DNA of 64,000 bases, from the NCBI GenBank assembly GCA_017979445.1, contig CM030706.1:20849884-20913883 (forward strand), read 5' to 3'. The notes beneath the pieces were generated by a model. The model saw only the letters and a list, made by a program, of their open reading frames with translations, made no database searches and had not been told where the DNA came from. Of the stretch, positions 10,773 through 22,440 are shown one piece after another (within the stretch, counting starts at the first letter, position 1; each line of letters begins with the position of its first letter). This DNA is from Akebia trifoliata. Lineage: Eukaryota; Streptophyta; Magnoliopsida; Ranunculales; Lardizabalaceae. The position numbers and the translations under genes were made by a program.

Positions 10773-12025
10773 TGTGGCGCCCCGCCGAACGCTAACAAAA
10801 ATCCCCATGTCAGATCTCGAGGTATTATGTAGCACCTCGAAATTTCGGCATGGTCTCCTCTGTTTATGTTAGCATTCCAAGGCGTTCAACCTGCACCTGA
10901 TAAACGACATACAATCCTGCATACATATACAAAATATAATACTAGCGGAAGCCTATATAAGTCTAATAACGTACGAATTATCAGAGTGCAGAAGAAGAAA
11001 ATTTACGGGATTATACAAAATTTTCTCACTCTAACAAGAATCCTAACGCTCAATACAAATCTATAATACTCCTAGACAAATGGAGTATAACTCCAATACT
11101 TACCAAGTGACAAAGTCTGGCTATCTATTTGACCCACCAGATGCTTCTCACTCGTGCTCTATACTTGTCTCGCCAAGCTTTAGATCTGAAACTAAAAAAA
11201 AATAGAGAAGGAAAGGGTGAGTAACAAGGGTTACCCAGTAAGGAAGCAACAATTTCTGCCAATAACCTCTCCTAACATGAACGAATAAACATACTGAATC
11301 ATTTTAAAATAAACAAAATTTTACAGAAGAAAACTACGATTAACTGGTACATATAGCCAGGGATGAGCAACTAAACATTTTAAAACTCACATTACATCGA
11401 TCAGCAGTACTCACTATAACATTATCTTTTTATACAAATCTAATTGATCAAATGGAAACAATAAACATTCATTTCATCTTATATATCAAAATAAGCAACA
11501 GATACATAATACACAATGGTGGAGTATTGGAATTAGAGAGTTGGGATTCACGACTGGATCGCTCCCAGTCGGGACATGATGTTACAATTCTTCTCGGGCT
11601 TTTAGTTCCTGATTTTGTGGCTGGTTGTTGTTTACCACGCTTGGTTGACCATTTATCCGGCTCAGGCTGGCCGTTTGACGTGACCGTAAGCAATGGGTCT
11701 CTTTTCGATGTGTCAGAACGTTCGACTACTATAGATTGTTAGTGATCACTGACTAATCATCTTCGTCTATGCCTATCAGGCGTACATGTGATTCCCAAAG
11801 ATACAAATCATTCGTATACAACCACCTTTACATTAAAAGTTCACTGGTAAAGATAGAGAGGAATAAACCCGGATTCCAGTTGTGACTCCACTCTCATACG
11901 CGTCCCATACCACGCATGAGTTTGGTGGTCCCTACCGTACATCCCAGGATAGTACACCACTCCGGATGATATGACGCACTATCCCTTCAGGCATTCACAA
12001 ACTCTTTAACAGCTCACAAAATAGC

Positions 12026-12049
12026 TACATATATATATATATATATATT
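12026..12049. repeat. (AT)n microsatellite
   Basis: About 11 AT dinucleotides inside the solo LTR. Confidence 0.85.
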
Positions 12050-12839
12050 ATTTTCATTTGAAAACAAAAGAGAAATTAACAATACAAGGTTGAGAATAGA
12101 TATCCAGTTTCCTACCATGCAAGTGTGGCCACCCGGCCTAAAATAAATAACATAACGGAGCGCCTCGCGCTAACAGAAAGGAAATAAACATGCAACCAAT
12201 AATATTATCACTGGATATCTGTTCACCAACCTACACACAACACAACAACGTAAAATGCAGACATCACCCCTCGGGTGTGACTCTGACATTTTACCGTTTC
12301 ATACCCTTTTTCCCTTTTTTTTTTTTACTTTTACAATTTTCAATCTTTTCAATAAAACATTCATTTTCTGATATTCATCAACTCAATATGAGTTCATTGA
12401 ATATTAAATCACATTTTCCAACTAACGAATTTATTTTTATCAAAAACCTTAAAAAAATACAAAACTTATATTAAAACGGGTTTCGAGCAGTGCACAGGAC
12501 CCAACTTACAGAAGTAACCCAATAAAATACCTTACCCACGTATAATTTGTTAAAAATACAATTAAACATATCAATCATGCAATTTCTGGCGTGAATTTTT
12601 GAAATAACAAAAGAATTCTACCTTTCGGAAATACATCAAAATTTTCCAATAAAATCCTAAATGCAATTTTCACAATCTACGATTACTAATAGAAATTGAG
12701 AGTTCCTTACAATCTCTAGGCGAAAGGATCAAAGCACGTGCACGGAAATCGAGGCGATCGGCACGAAAATCGAGACGGACCGAACTTTGAAGCGGCTGAT
12801 TTTTGAAATCGACCTGGTGGTTTTGAAGATCTCGATGTG

Positions 12840-13225
12840 CTTGTCTCTTCTCCCTTCTACGGCGAAAGGCGGTTTGACCCCGAAATCGATGAAAATCGAG
12901 GTCGAAGTTACGAAAATCTCCGTATAAAAATACAGCTGATTTTTGACTATACGGGGTGAAAAATACGAGAAAATGGAAGGAATTTGATTGGGTTATGTAG
13001 AGAATGAGGCTGCGGGCGTTTCTCCCTTCTGCATCGAAAGACGGTTTGACCCCGAAACGGACGAAATCCGAGGTCAAAGTTTCGAAATTTCCGAGTCCAA
13101 ATATGGCTGATTTTTTATGATATTGGATGAAATAGAAAGTGAAACGAGGAAAGATTGGGTGGGTTTTGTAGAGAACGTAGCTGCGGACCTTTTTCTCTTC
13201 TGCGGCGATCGTCGAAAATGGACTG
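12840..13225. repeat. Internal tandem duplication, about 175 bp, two and a bit copies
   Basis: Units begin near 12846, 13021 and 13192 and share TCTCCCTTCT, CGGTTTGACCCCGAAA and GATTTTTGACTAT/GATTTTTTATGAT blocks. The period is about 172-176 bp. It lies inside the solo LTR. Confidence 0.7.
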
Positions 13226-13949
13226 TTTGCGAGAGATCTGAAGTGGAAAAATCGGAGAAAAAAAAACAAATTTTCGTTTTATATGTCTCGGCCATATGAC
13301 GCGTTGGGGAAGATGAGTTATATAAAAAAAAAATTAATTTTTTTTAATTTTTTTTTTTTATTTTTTATAAAAGTTAGGACGAAATCGGTATTTCGCCTAT
13401 TGTTTTGGTCGACGATAACTTGGTCATTCGGTCTCCAAAACTGACAAACGAATATACTATTTCACCTAATTTTTCGTTCCGGATCTAATGGTATAGTCAA
13501 TTTCTACAAATTATGTCTCCATAAAAAATTTACACTTTTGGCCTGACGTGACCCATAAACTTGATGTCGTTTTCATTTTTGGCGATAATTCGACTTCCTG
13601 ATCTCCAAAAATGACAAAAATAGTCTATGTTGAATAATTTTTCGTTATGAACCCAATGGTATGATCAAATTTTAAAAATTATTCCTCTAACAAGAAGTCA
13701 CTGTTTTAGCCTGGTCCGACCCAGTAATCGAGGATTTTGCAACTTTTATATTCGGACTCGCATTTGAGCGTGCTTACAGGCTAAACTATGTTTTTCGATC
13801 ATTTTGAATCTAATGGTGAGGTCAGATTCCATTAAAATGATTAAAAACATCCTAAAGTTTTACTCTTAAATCCCACTTTCAAGATTTTCTTAAAATTTCA
13901 CTATTTATTTTTTTCCTCGAGATACGAATTAAAAATTCGGGGTGTTACA

Positions 13950-13954
13950 AGACT
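13950..13954. repeat. Target-site duplication AGACT (right)
   Basis: Perfect match to 10768-10772. Closing the gap rejoins the integrase C-terminal reading with a one-base shift. Confidence 0.9.
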
Positions 13955-14056
13955 TGTCTTGAAGAAGATTTTGCCAATACAAGAAGACGCAAGAGGAAAG
14001 TTTTGTCCAAATTACGAAGGGCATTTGTCGTCTAAAAGGCATTGTCTGAAGGAGCG
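13955..14056 (+). pseudogene. Tat-like integrase C-terminus, resumed
   Basis: Carries the end of the integrase C-terminal (SH3-like) region: VLKKILPIQEDARGKF and a PNYEGHL-type motif, normally followed by a strand that closes the barrel. It continues the frame interrupted at 10772, with one base missing next to the duplicated target. It is cut at 14056, where a minus-strand LTR begins, so the polypurine tract and 3' LTR of this element are absent. Confidence 0.85.
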
Positions 14057-15549
14057 TGAAAGTACCCTCGATCCGCGGGGTGTGTGGATCCGCTTTTGAC
14101 CTTTGAGGTTTGGGAGTCGCCATCTAGTTATTACGATCTAAGAATCGATCATTGACTCTAAAAACAAAGATAACTAATCTACGAAAGAAAATACGGGTTC
14201 AGGGATCACGTTACGGGGTTGGAAGGTATTAAGCACCAACCCCACCGAGCAAACGTCGGTCTCTACTTATTCCCAAATAAAATTACATTGCTAAAAATAC
14301 CTAATTAATAAAAAAAAATTTACCTTTTCGAATGCAACGGTTTTGCTTTCTCAGATCTGATAGAACAACTCCTCGTATAGCACTTCTTGTTTCATTATGT
14401 TGCCGGATCTAATTTCTGATCTCTAAGTTGAGGTATCTTCTTCTTGGATCTGTGAGTTTTCTGATTTTTTAAAATAGATTTTAAGGGATTTTAGAATGGT
14501 TTTTGGGTGTTTTTTGAACTAAAATTGGGGTATGGATGTTAGGTAAGAAGTTAGGGCTTTAAAATGAGGGTTTATGGGAGGTTGGAAAGGCTCCTGGACC
14601 TACTTTTTCTAGGGTCTATTTTTTCAGTCGAAAATAGGTTGTAGAGACCCCTATTTATCGATTTTTTTGAGTGCTTGTTTTGATAAAGTTAGTATTTAAT
14701 TAGAATTATTTTAAATAGAGTTATAGTTTAATTAGAATTGTTTTAAATAGAGTTATTATTTAATTAGAATTCTATTAGGGTTTTGAATTTTAGTCCCACT
14801 TGATTGACTTTAAGATTTTGACTTTAGTCTTACTTGATTGACTTTAATTTTGATTTTAGTCTTACTTGATTGACTTTAATTTTGACTTTAGTCTTACTAG
14901 ATTGACTTTAATTTTAATTAGGATTTCACTTTACATTAATTAATATTTTAATTATTAATTTCAGAATTTTTAATTATTAAAATTGTAAAATTACCGTTTT
15001 GCCCTTGAAGGGGACTTTTTGCGTTTTAAGTCATTTTTCAATGTTCCAGGATGTTTTGAAATCGATTTTTCATAAAGAATTCGATGGGAATATTGGTTTG
15101 TGTCATTTATGAAATTTTTTGTGTGAAATGGTAGTGAACTTTATCAGGGGCATTTTCGTAATTTTGTCAAATTTTGTGAAAATTGACGAAATGATTTATT
15201 TGATTTTGATTTGTTGTTTTATGTGTTTGAAAGGATTTTCCTAAGCGTAATGTAGGCTCTAGGGATGTTTCGATGTTAGGGGTATTTTGATAATTTGGTC
15301 ATTTTTTAGTGATTTTTATCGTAAATCTTCTTTTTGTCTGAAAAATGATGTTTTCTATGTTTTTGGAGTCATATTTTCCATAACGTAGCATGGTTTCTAA
15401 GTTTTTGTTAGTTTTAGATACCTCATCCAAATTTTTGAAACACATCTAGTAACAAATAAAGCATTGGAATAAACATCCATCATTGGGAACCGTTGCAATC
15501 AGGTTGACGAGTTGATTAATCAAGCGAATGCAAAAATGGGATGTCTACA
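14057..15549 (-). mobile_element. Tat-like LTR, minus orientation (1.49 kb)
   Basis: On the minus strand it opens TGTAGACATCCCATTTTTGC and ends GAGGGTACTTTCA. Landmarks: U5 hairpin at 14215-14243 (GGGGTTGG / CCAACCCC), PBS-like 11-mer with one change near 14112, and a degraded TATA at 14652-14660. Repeated AGACTAAAGTCAA words lie in U3 (about 14790-14920). The adjoining polypurine tract at 15550 shows it is a 3' LTR. It lacks the GGACCCC hairpin of the 31-56 kb copies, like the LTR at 24730, so these two form a shorter subgroup. Confidence 0.9.
14215..14243 (-). promoter_or_regulatory. U5 hairpin, 8-bp arms
   Basis: Arms GGGGTTGG and CCAACCCC around a 13-base loop. The same element occurs in five other LTR copies of the window. 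Confidence 0.7.
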
Positions 15550-15566
15550 GATATCCCTCCTTTGCA
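15550..15566 (-). other. Polypurine tract (minus)
   Basis: On the minus strand GCAAAGGAGGGATATC lies directly before the LTR opening TGTAGACA. It corresponds to AAAGAGGGGCATC in front of the 3' LTRs at 54841 and 32938. It primes plus-strand cDNA synthesis in active elements. Confidence 0.8.
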
Positions 15567-15840
15567 GAGGGTTAAAACAGACTAGATAGTGTGATATCCG
15601 AATGCCAAAGCTAGTGATAGTTCATTTAACAACTTGATTTAACAATTCTTCGGGATGTTCGGATCCTTGAGTGTAAAACTCTCCCTGAACTAAGAAGTTG
15701 TCAGGTTCTTGAGCTCGAACCCTCACTGATGGCGTCAGATCCTTGAATTTTAGAAAATTCTCCGTCACTAATGAAACAAATGTGCAAGTGTGTGCATTTA
15801 AAATCTGAGATAAATCTCAGAGGGTCTAAGTGAAAACTGA
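15567..15840 (-). other. Conserved pre-PPT segment (minus)
   Basis: Non-coding. On the minus strand it holds the chain AAATTCAAGGATCTGACG, CAAGGATCCGAACATCC, ACTAGCTTTGGCATTCGGAT, which recurs before the 3' LTRs at 24500-24720 and 54600-54820 (+) and 32960-33230 (minus). Confidence 0.75.
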
Positions 15841-16310
15841 GTAAAATCAAAGAAAACCCTCGGCGACAACTGGTTGGGCATAATCCGAGCAAACCCTCGA
15901 CGGCAACTGACTGAGCATAATCCGTGCAAACCCTCAACGACAACTGGCTGGCTGAGCATAATCCGAGCAAACCCTTGACGGCAACTGGTTGACCATAATC
16001 CGAGCAAACCCTTGACGGCAACTGGCTGAGCATAATCCGAGCAAACCCTCGGCGGCAACTGGCTGAGCATAATTCGAGAAAACCCTCGGCGGTAACTGGC
16101 TGAGCATAATCTGAGCAAACCCTCGGCGGCAACTGGCTGAGCATAATAAAAAAAAACCCTTGGTGGCAACTGGCTGAGCATAATCCGAGCAAACCCTCGA
16201 CGGCAACGGACTGAGCATAATCTGAGCATGCCCTCGACAGCAACTGATTGAGTATAATCCAAGAAAATCCTTGGCAGCATAATCCGAGCAAACCCTCGGT
16301 GGCAACTGAG
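15841..16310 (-). repeat. 37-bp tandem array, about 12 units (minus)
   Basis: On the minus strand each unit reads about CCGAGGGTTTGCTCGG, ATTATGCTCAGCCAGTTG. The inverted half-sites CGAG/CTCG form a short hairpin per unit. Unit length is 1 mod 3 and units lack stops, so long open frames appear in all three minus frames (15701-16305). It is the same satellite as at 23751-24450. Confidence 0.9.
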
Positions 16311-17780
16311 TAAAATGAATAAATCTGGGAGAGAATGGATGAATCTGAGAAATAATGAATAAATCTAGGAAAGAATGAATAAGAAAAAGAAGGATTGAAT
16401 CTGAGAATGAATAGATCTGGGAAAAAATGATTGAAAATAAATCTGGAAAAGAATGATTGAATCTAGGAAATAATTAATGAATCTGAAAAAAATCAGGAAA
16501 ATAATGAATGAATTTGGGAATAAATCTGAGAAATAATAAATTAGGGAAATAATGAATGAATTTGAAATTTTTTTGAGTACAGTAAAACTTGAAGGTTGAG
16601 AAAACCTCTGGGAAAAGATCTGAGTTATCAACAAGTTTGGCGATACTTTTATCCCCAAACAAAAAATTGAATAAACATTAATGAAAAAAAAGTTTAAAAA
16701 GAAAAACCTTAAAAACTTATGTTCAAAACATATTAGGCATCTCATTCTCTTTGTACACATGTTCCAAATCGATTTTTAAATCAAAATTTCTTTCTTTTTG
16801 ATTAACCTGGTTTGACAGTATCTGGATTTATTGAGATGGTCAATTTTTATTAGGTTAAGATTGCTCAACGGACAACTTGAACACATGAAACATAACAAGA
16901 ACTTCTACGACTGAGATAAAAAATGCGCCTACTTAGAGATGACAAAGAATAGACGAACATGCTTGACTCAAATGACCCCATCCTTTGAAATTCTGAGACT
17001 CTTAAGAGCATCATATGTGCAACTTTGAATAGATGAACATTGTTTGAAAAACTCAAAATTTGATGAACATTGAAAGTTTGGATTTTTCTTTTGAAGTTTG
17101 AAATTAATCTGTCTTTCTCCCTTTTAGATTATTTAATCAGATGAACATTCCTACGAAAATCAAAGATGATTTTGATGTCTTCTGAGTTTCTATCAACTTT
17201 GATTTTGATATTGTCCTTCGTCTGATCTTTCTACTACGGCACGAACCTTGAAGGAAGTTTCTTATATTCTCCTCTCGGACTCTTCTTTGATGGTGCCTTA
17301 ACTTTTGTCTAGATTGCTCTTCTAGATTTTCAATTTAGCAAGCTAGGAATTTTTTTATTTTTTATATGTTCTTCTTTCTACTTAGATCGTCCTTTCAGAT
17401 TTTCAACTTAACGAGCATTGATTTTTTTTCTTTTTACCTTGACTTTTGCCTAAGTTGTCCTTATGAGTTTTCAACCTAGCAGGCTTTCACTTTTCTTCAT
17501 TAAGAGATCCTTATTGGTTATAGCACGAACTTCCCTTGACCCTTTTACGTAATACCTAGGAGGATTTTTTAGGTGGGCTTAAGAGTGTTTAGAAAGAAAG
17601 GATAAATGGTTCAAAATCCCCAAAAAAAAAAATGCCCCTAGTCTAATGTACTCTCCATTTGTAAGTACCTTCTTTTCTTTGATTTTTTCTTTATTTTAAA
17701 AAAATGCCCCTAGTTTGGCATTCTTGATTTTCTTTCTTCTATACTTTGGATGAAAGATTTTTCTTTGAAAAATACTCCCT
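16311..17780 (-). other. 3' untranslated zone of minus-strand Tat-like copy
   Basis: No gene. 16311-16560 is a degenerate GAATAAATCTGGGAAA-type short-word repeat. 17230-17660 matches, in reverse complement, the post-integrase zone of the plus copies (22720-23050 and 50460-50880), including the TTTTCAACCTAGCRGGC and GGGGCATTTTT words. The minus-strand element stops in about 17700-17800, where plus-oriented leader repeats begin. Confidence 0.65.
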
Positions 17781-17789
17781 TCTTTATTC

Positions 17790-18840
17790 ATTTTTTCTTT
17801 GTGTTTATATTTTCATCTTCTTCTCATATAATTATTTGTGAGTAATGCATTAAGAAATAAAAAAAAAATTTCCTTTTTTAATGTTGTTCGTGATGAGGAT
17901 AGAATTCCAAGAAAAAAAAATCAGAAAAAAATCGCAAAAAAATATATATATATATATTTTTATGTGTGGTGTGCCATTAACAGAAAATGATTTTTTTTTC
18001 ATCTTCTTTTCATATAATTATTTGTGAGTGATGCATTAAAAAACAAAAAAATACCTTTGCTAATGATGTTCATGATGAGGAGAGAATTCCAAAAAAAAAT
18101 CAGAAAAAAATATCGTAAAAAAATAAATATTTTTATGCGTGGTGTGCCATTAGTATAAAATGATTTTTTATATTTTCATCTTCTTCACATATAATTATTT
18201 GTGAGTGATGTATTAAGAAACAAAAAATGCCTTTTCTTAATGTTGTTCGTGATGAGGAGAGCATTCCAAGAAAAAAAAATCAGAAAAAAATCGCAAAAAA
18301 AAAAAAAAATTTTATGCGTGGTGTGCCATTAGCAGAAAATGAATTTTTTTATTTTCATCTTTTTCTCATATAATTATTTGTGAGTGATGCATTAAGAAAC
18401 AAAAAAAGTACCTTTTTTAATGTTGTTCATGATGAAGAGAGAATTCCAAGAAAAAAATTAAAAAAAAAAATCACAAAACAAAATATTTTTATGCTTAGTG
18501 TGCCATTAGCAGAAAACGATTTTTTATATTTTCATCTTCTTCTCATATAATTATTTGTGAGTGATGTATTAAGAAACAAAAAAGTGCCTTTTTTAATGTT
18601 GTTCATGATGAGGAGAGAATTCCAAGAAAAAAAATCATAAAAAAAATATATATATTTTTATGCGTGGTGTGCCATTAGTAGAAAATGATTTTTTATTTTT
18701 ATTTTCATCTTCTTCTCATATAATTATTTGTAAGCGATGCATTAAGAAACAAAAAAAAGTACCTTTTTTAATGTTGTTTGTGATGAGAAGAGTATTCTAA
18801 GAAAAAAAATAAAAAAAATATATTTTTTTTACGTGGGGTG
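17790..18840 (+). repeat. Leader tandem array, 169-180 bp, six copies
   Basis: Six units, with the marker GTGCCATTAGCAGAAAATGA starting at 17971, 18143, 18323, 18500, 18669 and (diverged) 18838. Each contains CTTCTCATATAATTATTTGT, GTGATGCATTAAGAAAC, GTTGTTCGTGATGAGG and a poly-A run. A single reverse-oriented copy lies in the minus-strand leader at 40826-40935, so the unit is part of the leader and was amplified here. Confidence 0.9.
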
Positions 18841-19480
18841 CCAATAATGAAAATGTGTTTTTTCCTATTTCTATCTTCTTCTCCAATGAGAAAGAAAATG
18901 ACGAAAAATAACAAAGAAGAAAAAAAAAAAAAAGCCTCTACCCTCTTCATCTCTCTATCTCTCTCTTTATCCTTTCTTTCCCTCTCAATCTAAATCGATT
19001 AGAAAAGCAAAAAAAAAAAAAAAAAAACAGTCCATTTGTTTAGTAATTTGTATAATACTAATTAATAATAGATTTCTTTTCCTTTATAAATTTTTTTTTT
19101 GCCAAAAAAAAAAAAAAGACATCACTCTCTATCTCCGCAACTATCATTATATTCTCAATTCAATATTCATTGTAATCCCGAATTGTTTTGGATCGCTCAA
19201 AGTGATCATTAATTGGACCACAAAAAAAAAAGAATCTTTTTGTTCTAGTTCATTTAAAAAAAAAAATTCTTGTGCATATTTTAATGGTTGTTCAATGATT
19301 GATTATTTTGGTACTATGCTAATTGATTGCATATCTGACATGCCATGATCTTGATTGATGTATATTTTTGATGTGCATGTCTTGATCTTAATTTTGATGT
19401 TATGGATACTTTTGTGTTTTTCAATCAATATTTATTTGATATCCATACTTGTGTGATCTGATCAAGTCCATAGACTCATT
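18841..19480 (+). other. Leader, low-complexity part
   Basis: Poly-A/T runs, a (CT)n tract near 18945-18990, and AT-rich sequence. No ORF or domain is seen. Confidence 0.6.
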
Positions 19481-20400
19481 TATTTGAAAAAGGCCCCGGG
19501 CACACCCCAACCTGTTTTGCACACACCACTAGCACGTTTATTTTATTGCATTGCATGTTGCATGTCCCTTATAGCCAACGTGGCACTAGTGCGTGACCCA
19601 GTCTCCTCGGAGATGTGACGTCATTCATGAAAATCACAACTCCAGTCACGTACCTTAGGGTATATAAAACTGGGGCATTAGTATCATTTGATTAGATGAC
19701 TCTGAAAGGTATATCGATGCACCAATGCTGGAGCGACCTGAGCCTTTATCCTATTGTAAGCCGCATAGTCACATCTCCCGATTCCCAACGTAGTACTAGT
19801 ACGTGGTCAGTCCCCTCGTGGGATGCCAAACCATTTATGAAAGCTACAACTCTTGACTCGTACCCATAGGTATATCAAAGATAATATAATTACATCAATT
19901 GCACTTCTTGGTCAAAACCAGTACCTAAGCGATATCCTGCTCTGATGTACTATGGTACTAAGAGTATAGATTACGTCTATTCTAGAAAAAATGTGATTTA
20001 AGAGTGCCTTTACTCAAGCATCGCGCGCCACCTTTGATCTAGGGATTAAACTGGCTGCTTTTGGCTTTAGAGAAGTGGGTTGGAGTTTTAGATTATCACC
20101 TATACGATATATCAAACCAAGTCATCACATATCGAGAGGTATATAGGTGCACTTAGGCAAGGGTGGCCAGATAAATTGCATTGCACGTAATAAACCTAGA
20201 GTCTAGAAACCTCCCTATAAGTCAAGACACGAATTTATCGTGGGTGTTCCAAGGTTGTTTGTTGGATTGGACCTTAGAAATGAGGAGATCAGGAATGTAC
20301 GGTTTTGTCTTCAATGATCAAATTTTTTTTGTTTACCTGATTCGAAATTACAGCATCACTCGGTGCACCAACCCAATAAAAAATCCATTTTAAACTTGAC
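19481..20400 (+). other. Conserved Tat-like leader module (+)
   Basis: Non-coding but clearly conserved with 47215-48190 (+) and, reversed, 38190-39060. Order: GGCCCCGGGCACACCCC, palindrome GCACTAGTGC (19583-19592), TACCTTAGGGTATATAAAAC, palindrome GTACTAGTAC (19793-19802), GTGCACTTAGGCAAGG-type block and ACCAACCCAATAAAAAATCC. The palindromes are 210 bp apart in all three copies. Confidence 0.75.
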
Positions 20401-20930
20401 CCAATCCATCTCAATCCAACGATCATTATGGGCCGAGCCATTTGAATCAAAATGAAATTCAAATTTTTTTCTAATTTGATTTTTTAACCCATTTTAAAAG
20501 AAGAAAAATGTTTTCTAGAAGAGAAATGCTTTCCAAAAGTAAAATGTTTTCTAGAAGAATAAGATTTTTCAAAAGGAAATGCTTTCCCAAAAAAGTTTCT
20601 AAAAGAAAATGTTTTCCAAAAAAAAGGAAAAGGAAGAAAAATATTTTCAAAAAAAAAATTGATTTACAAAAGATCTATTTTTGCATGAAAAATTATTGAA
20701 ATATTTTTGTTGGAAGTTTTTATTCAATGAAAACATTATTTATTAATATTTTTCAAGAGTGCAATAAAATTATTTTCCTTCTGAATAATCATTACATTAA
20801 TGAATTGTTTAATGGATTGGTGCATAGAATTCAATAAAATCTCAGGGTTCATTAAAAATGTTATCAGAGGGTAATACTGGAATTGATTAAATTTACCATC
20901 AATGAGGTTTAAGGGTTATCGTTGTACCTA
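20401..20930 (+). repeat. Degenerate AAAATGTTTTCCAAAAG short-word repeats in leader
   Basis: 20505-20690 is a run of irregular copies of a roughly 17-20 base word (AAAATGTTTTCTAGAAGA and variants). The same kind of run occurs at 48200-48440 in the sibling element. The remainder is AT-rich without features. Confidence 0.65.
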
Positions 20931-21470
20931 AGCTCAGTCGTCCATCGTCTAGCTAGGGTTGTAAGTCCGGTCAGTTAGAACAAACGTCAATATCAAGTCA
21001 AAAGTTAAAAATGACCTCAGAATTTCTCAACATCGCCCAGTTGTTCCCTAAAGATAATAGTGCTTCAATCCTACCAATTGTAAGCAATATCCCAGTCTTC
21101 AGTCCTAATCAAACTTGTGTGGGTACTTGTCTTGAGTTTCCATGAGTCATTTGGGTTAGCTCAAGTTCTTTTTTCAGCATGGTCATGTCTTCTTTAGGTT
21201 GAGTCTATCCCTTTTATTTCTATGAGTCGAGTTTGTTTGCCAAGTCTAGAATGACGTCTGTCGCCCCATTTGAATAAATGAAATTTTTTAATACCTCGAG
21301 TGCATTAACGAATTAACTACTAATCTGACTTCAACGATAGATTTCTTTCTTGAGCAAGAAAATAAGAATCGGACTCAACTTTTAATCAAGAAAACAAAGA
21401 TCATTGACCTCGAAACAGAAATTAATTCCAAAAGAGATTCAAATAGAAACCCTCTTCTCCTTAGAGGACC
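20931..21470 (+). pseudogene. gag start remnant of non-autonomous Tat-like copy
   Basis: The gag upstream block and start (ATGACCTCAGAATTTCTC at 21011) align with the gag start at 8580, but the capsid core is missing. What follows is a short Ser/Pro-rich stretch, then an unrecognised segment with CCTCGAGTGCATTAACGAA at about 21295. The sibling at 48810-49240 has the same content, so the loss is ancestral to both copies. Confidence 0.55.
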
Positions 21471-22440
21471 ATAAGGGGATAATGAATTTACTCAAAAATT
21501 TCAAAAGACTTGTTCGCATGGTCTAATGAGAAGATGTTAGGTGCAACCTTGGGTGTTGTTCGACATGGAATCGATACTCACTCGATGAAATGAAAATACC
21601 AATGAGATCGAAAAAGATGTTACAAAGCGTATCAATGTTGTCCTCACTACATCTATCATAAGTCGATACAGGATACTTTTGGAATTGATAAATGATAATG
21701 GGTCACACTTCAAAGCCAAGATTATTACTCTACATTCAAAGTTCAAGATATGACATCATCTACCTATTGTTCTCAGACTAATAGAAAGGTTGAGGCGGCC
21801 AATAAAAAATCTCAAAACAATCACCAAGAAAATGTGCCAATCACATCGGGATTGGTCAAAGAAATTTTCGTTTGCGCTATGGCATATCGAACTTCAATTC
21901 GATCTTCCATTAGAGCTACTCCCTACTCCTTGGCATGGCATGGAAGAAATTTTCCAGCTGAAATGAAAATCTCGTATCTCAAGGTCATGATGGAAAGTAA
22001 ATTAATAGAACCAGACTAGGCTCGTCATTGGGTACGAAGAGCTAAACTTGATTGAAGAAAAATAACTTAGGGCGCAAACTTATCAAAGAAGAGTCGCTCG
22101 CACGTTTGACAAAAAGGTTAAAGTTTGTTACTTACAAGTCAAAGATTTAACCGTCAGACTTCAAAGAAAACTAAGAACTCCTCATCGACTATAGGAGGAA
22201 GTCTGAACTTAATTGGAGAGATTCATCTATCAGCAAGAAAATACTAATTTGGAAAACTATCAGATTTTAAAGAGAATCAAGTACTTATTTTTGACCCAAA
22301 AAGGAAGTTCAGACCTAATTGGGGAGGTCCATTCATCATAAAAAAATGTTACTTGGAAAAACTGTCAGACTTCAAGACCATGATGGAATTGAACTAACAG
22401 AGTCAACTAACCTTGACCAGATCAAGCAGTACTACATTTA
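21471..22440 (+). pseudogene. pol remnant: RT entry fused to integrase tail
   Basis: 21471-21560 preserves the segment just before RT (AAAATTTCAAAAGACTTG ... GCATGGTCTAATGAG, FAWSYEDM-type). After about 130 bp it jumps to the integrase core around the second catalytic Asp (AATGATAATGGGTCACACTT near 21690) and the catalytic Glu motif (AGGTTGAGGCGGCCAATAA at 21786), then YRTSIRSS-type and TPYSL motifs to 22019 and beyond. RT, RNase H and the integrase N-terminus are gone. The same joint exists at 49250-50150. The remnant cannot encode an enzyme. Confidence 0.8.

Larger units (their letters stand above)
10773..13949 (-). mobile_element. Solo LTR (3.18 kb), probably chromovirus Tekay/Del type
   Basis: Bounded by TG...CA: TGTGGCGCCCCGCC on the left and GGGGTGTTACA on the right, with a perfect 5-bp AGACT duplication outside. 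Read on the minus strand it opens TGTAACACCCCGAATTTT, an opening common in plant Tekay/Del-like LTRs, so the minus orientation is preferred. There is no gag or pol inside and no second LTR, so it is most simply a solo LTR left after LTR-LTR recombination. It splits the Tat-like integrase. An open frame of 199 codons (12670-13269, minus) lies over an internal duplication and is not credible as a gene. The lineage call is tentative; the insertion boundaries are firm. Confidence 0.85.

Noticed and set aside
12670..13269. 199-codon minus open frame
   Set aside because: Lies inside a solo LTR and over an internal 175-bp duplication; no motif, basic/aromatic random-like composition.
15701..16305. 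Minus-strand open frames of 123-196 codons
   Set aside because: Same reason: 37-bp satellite read in three frames.
21237..21330. Independent gene upstream of the RT-entry remnant
   Set aside because: The conserved CCTCGAG...ATTAACGAA segment is shared by both plus copies but has stops in every frame in at least one of them; treated as part of the deleted gag-pol.
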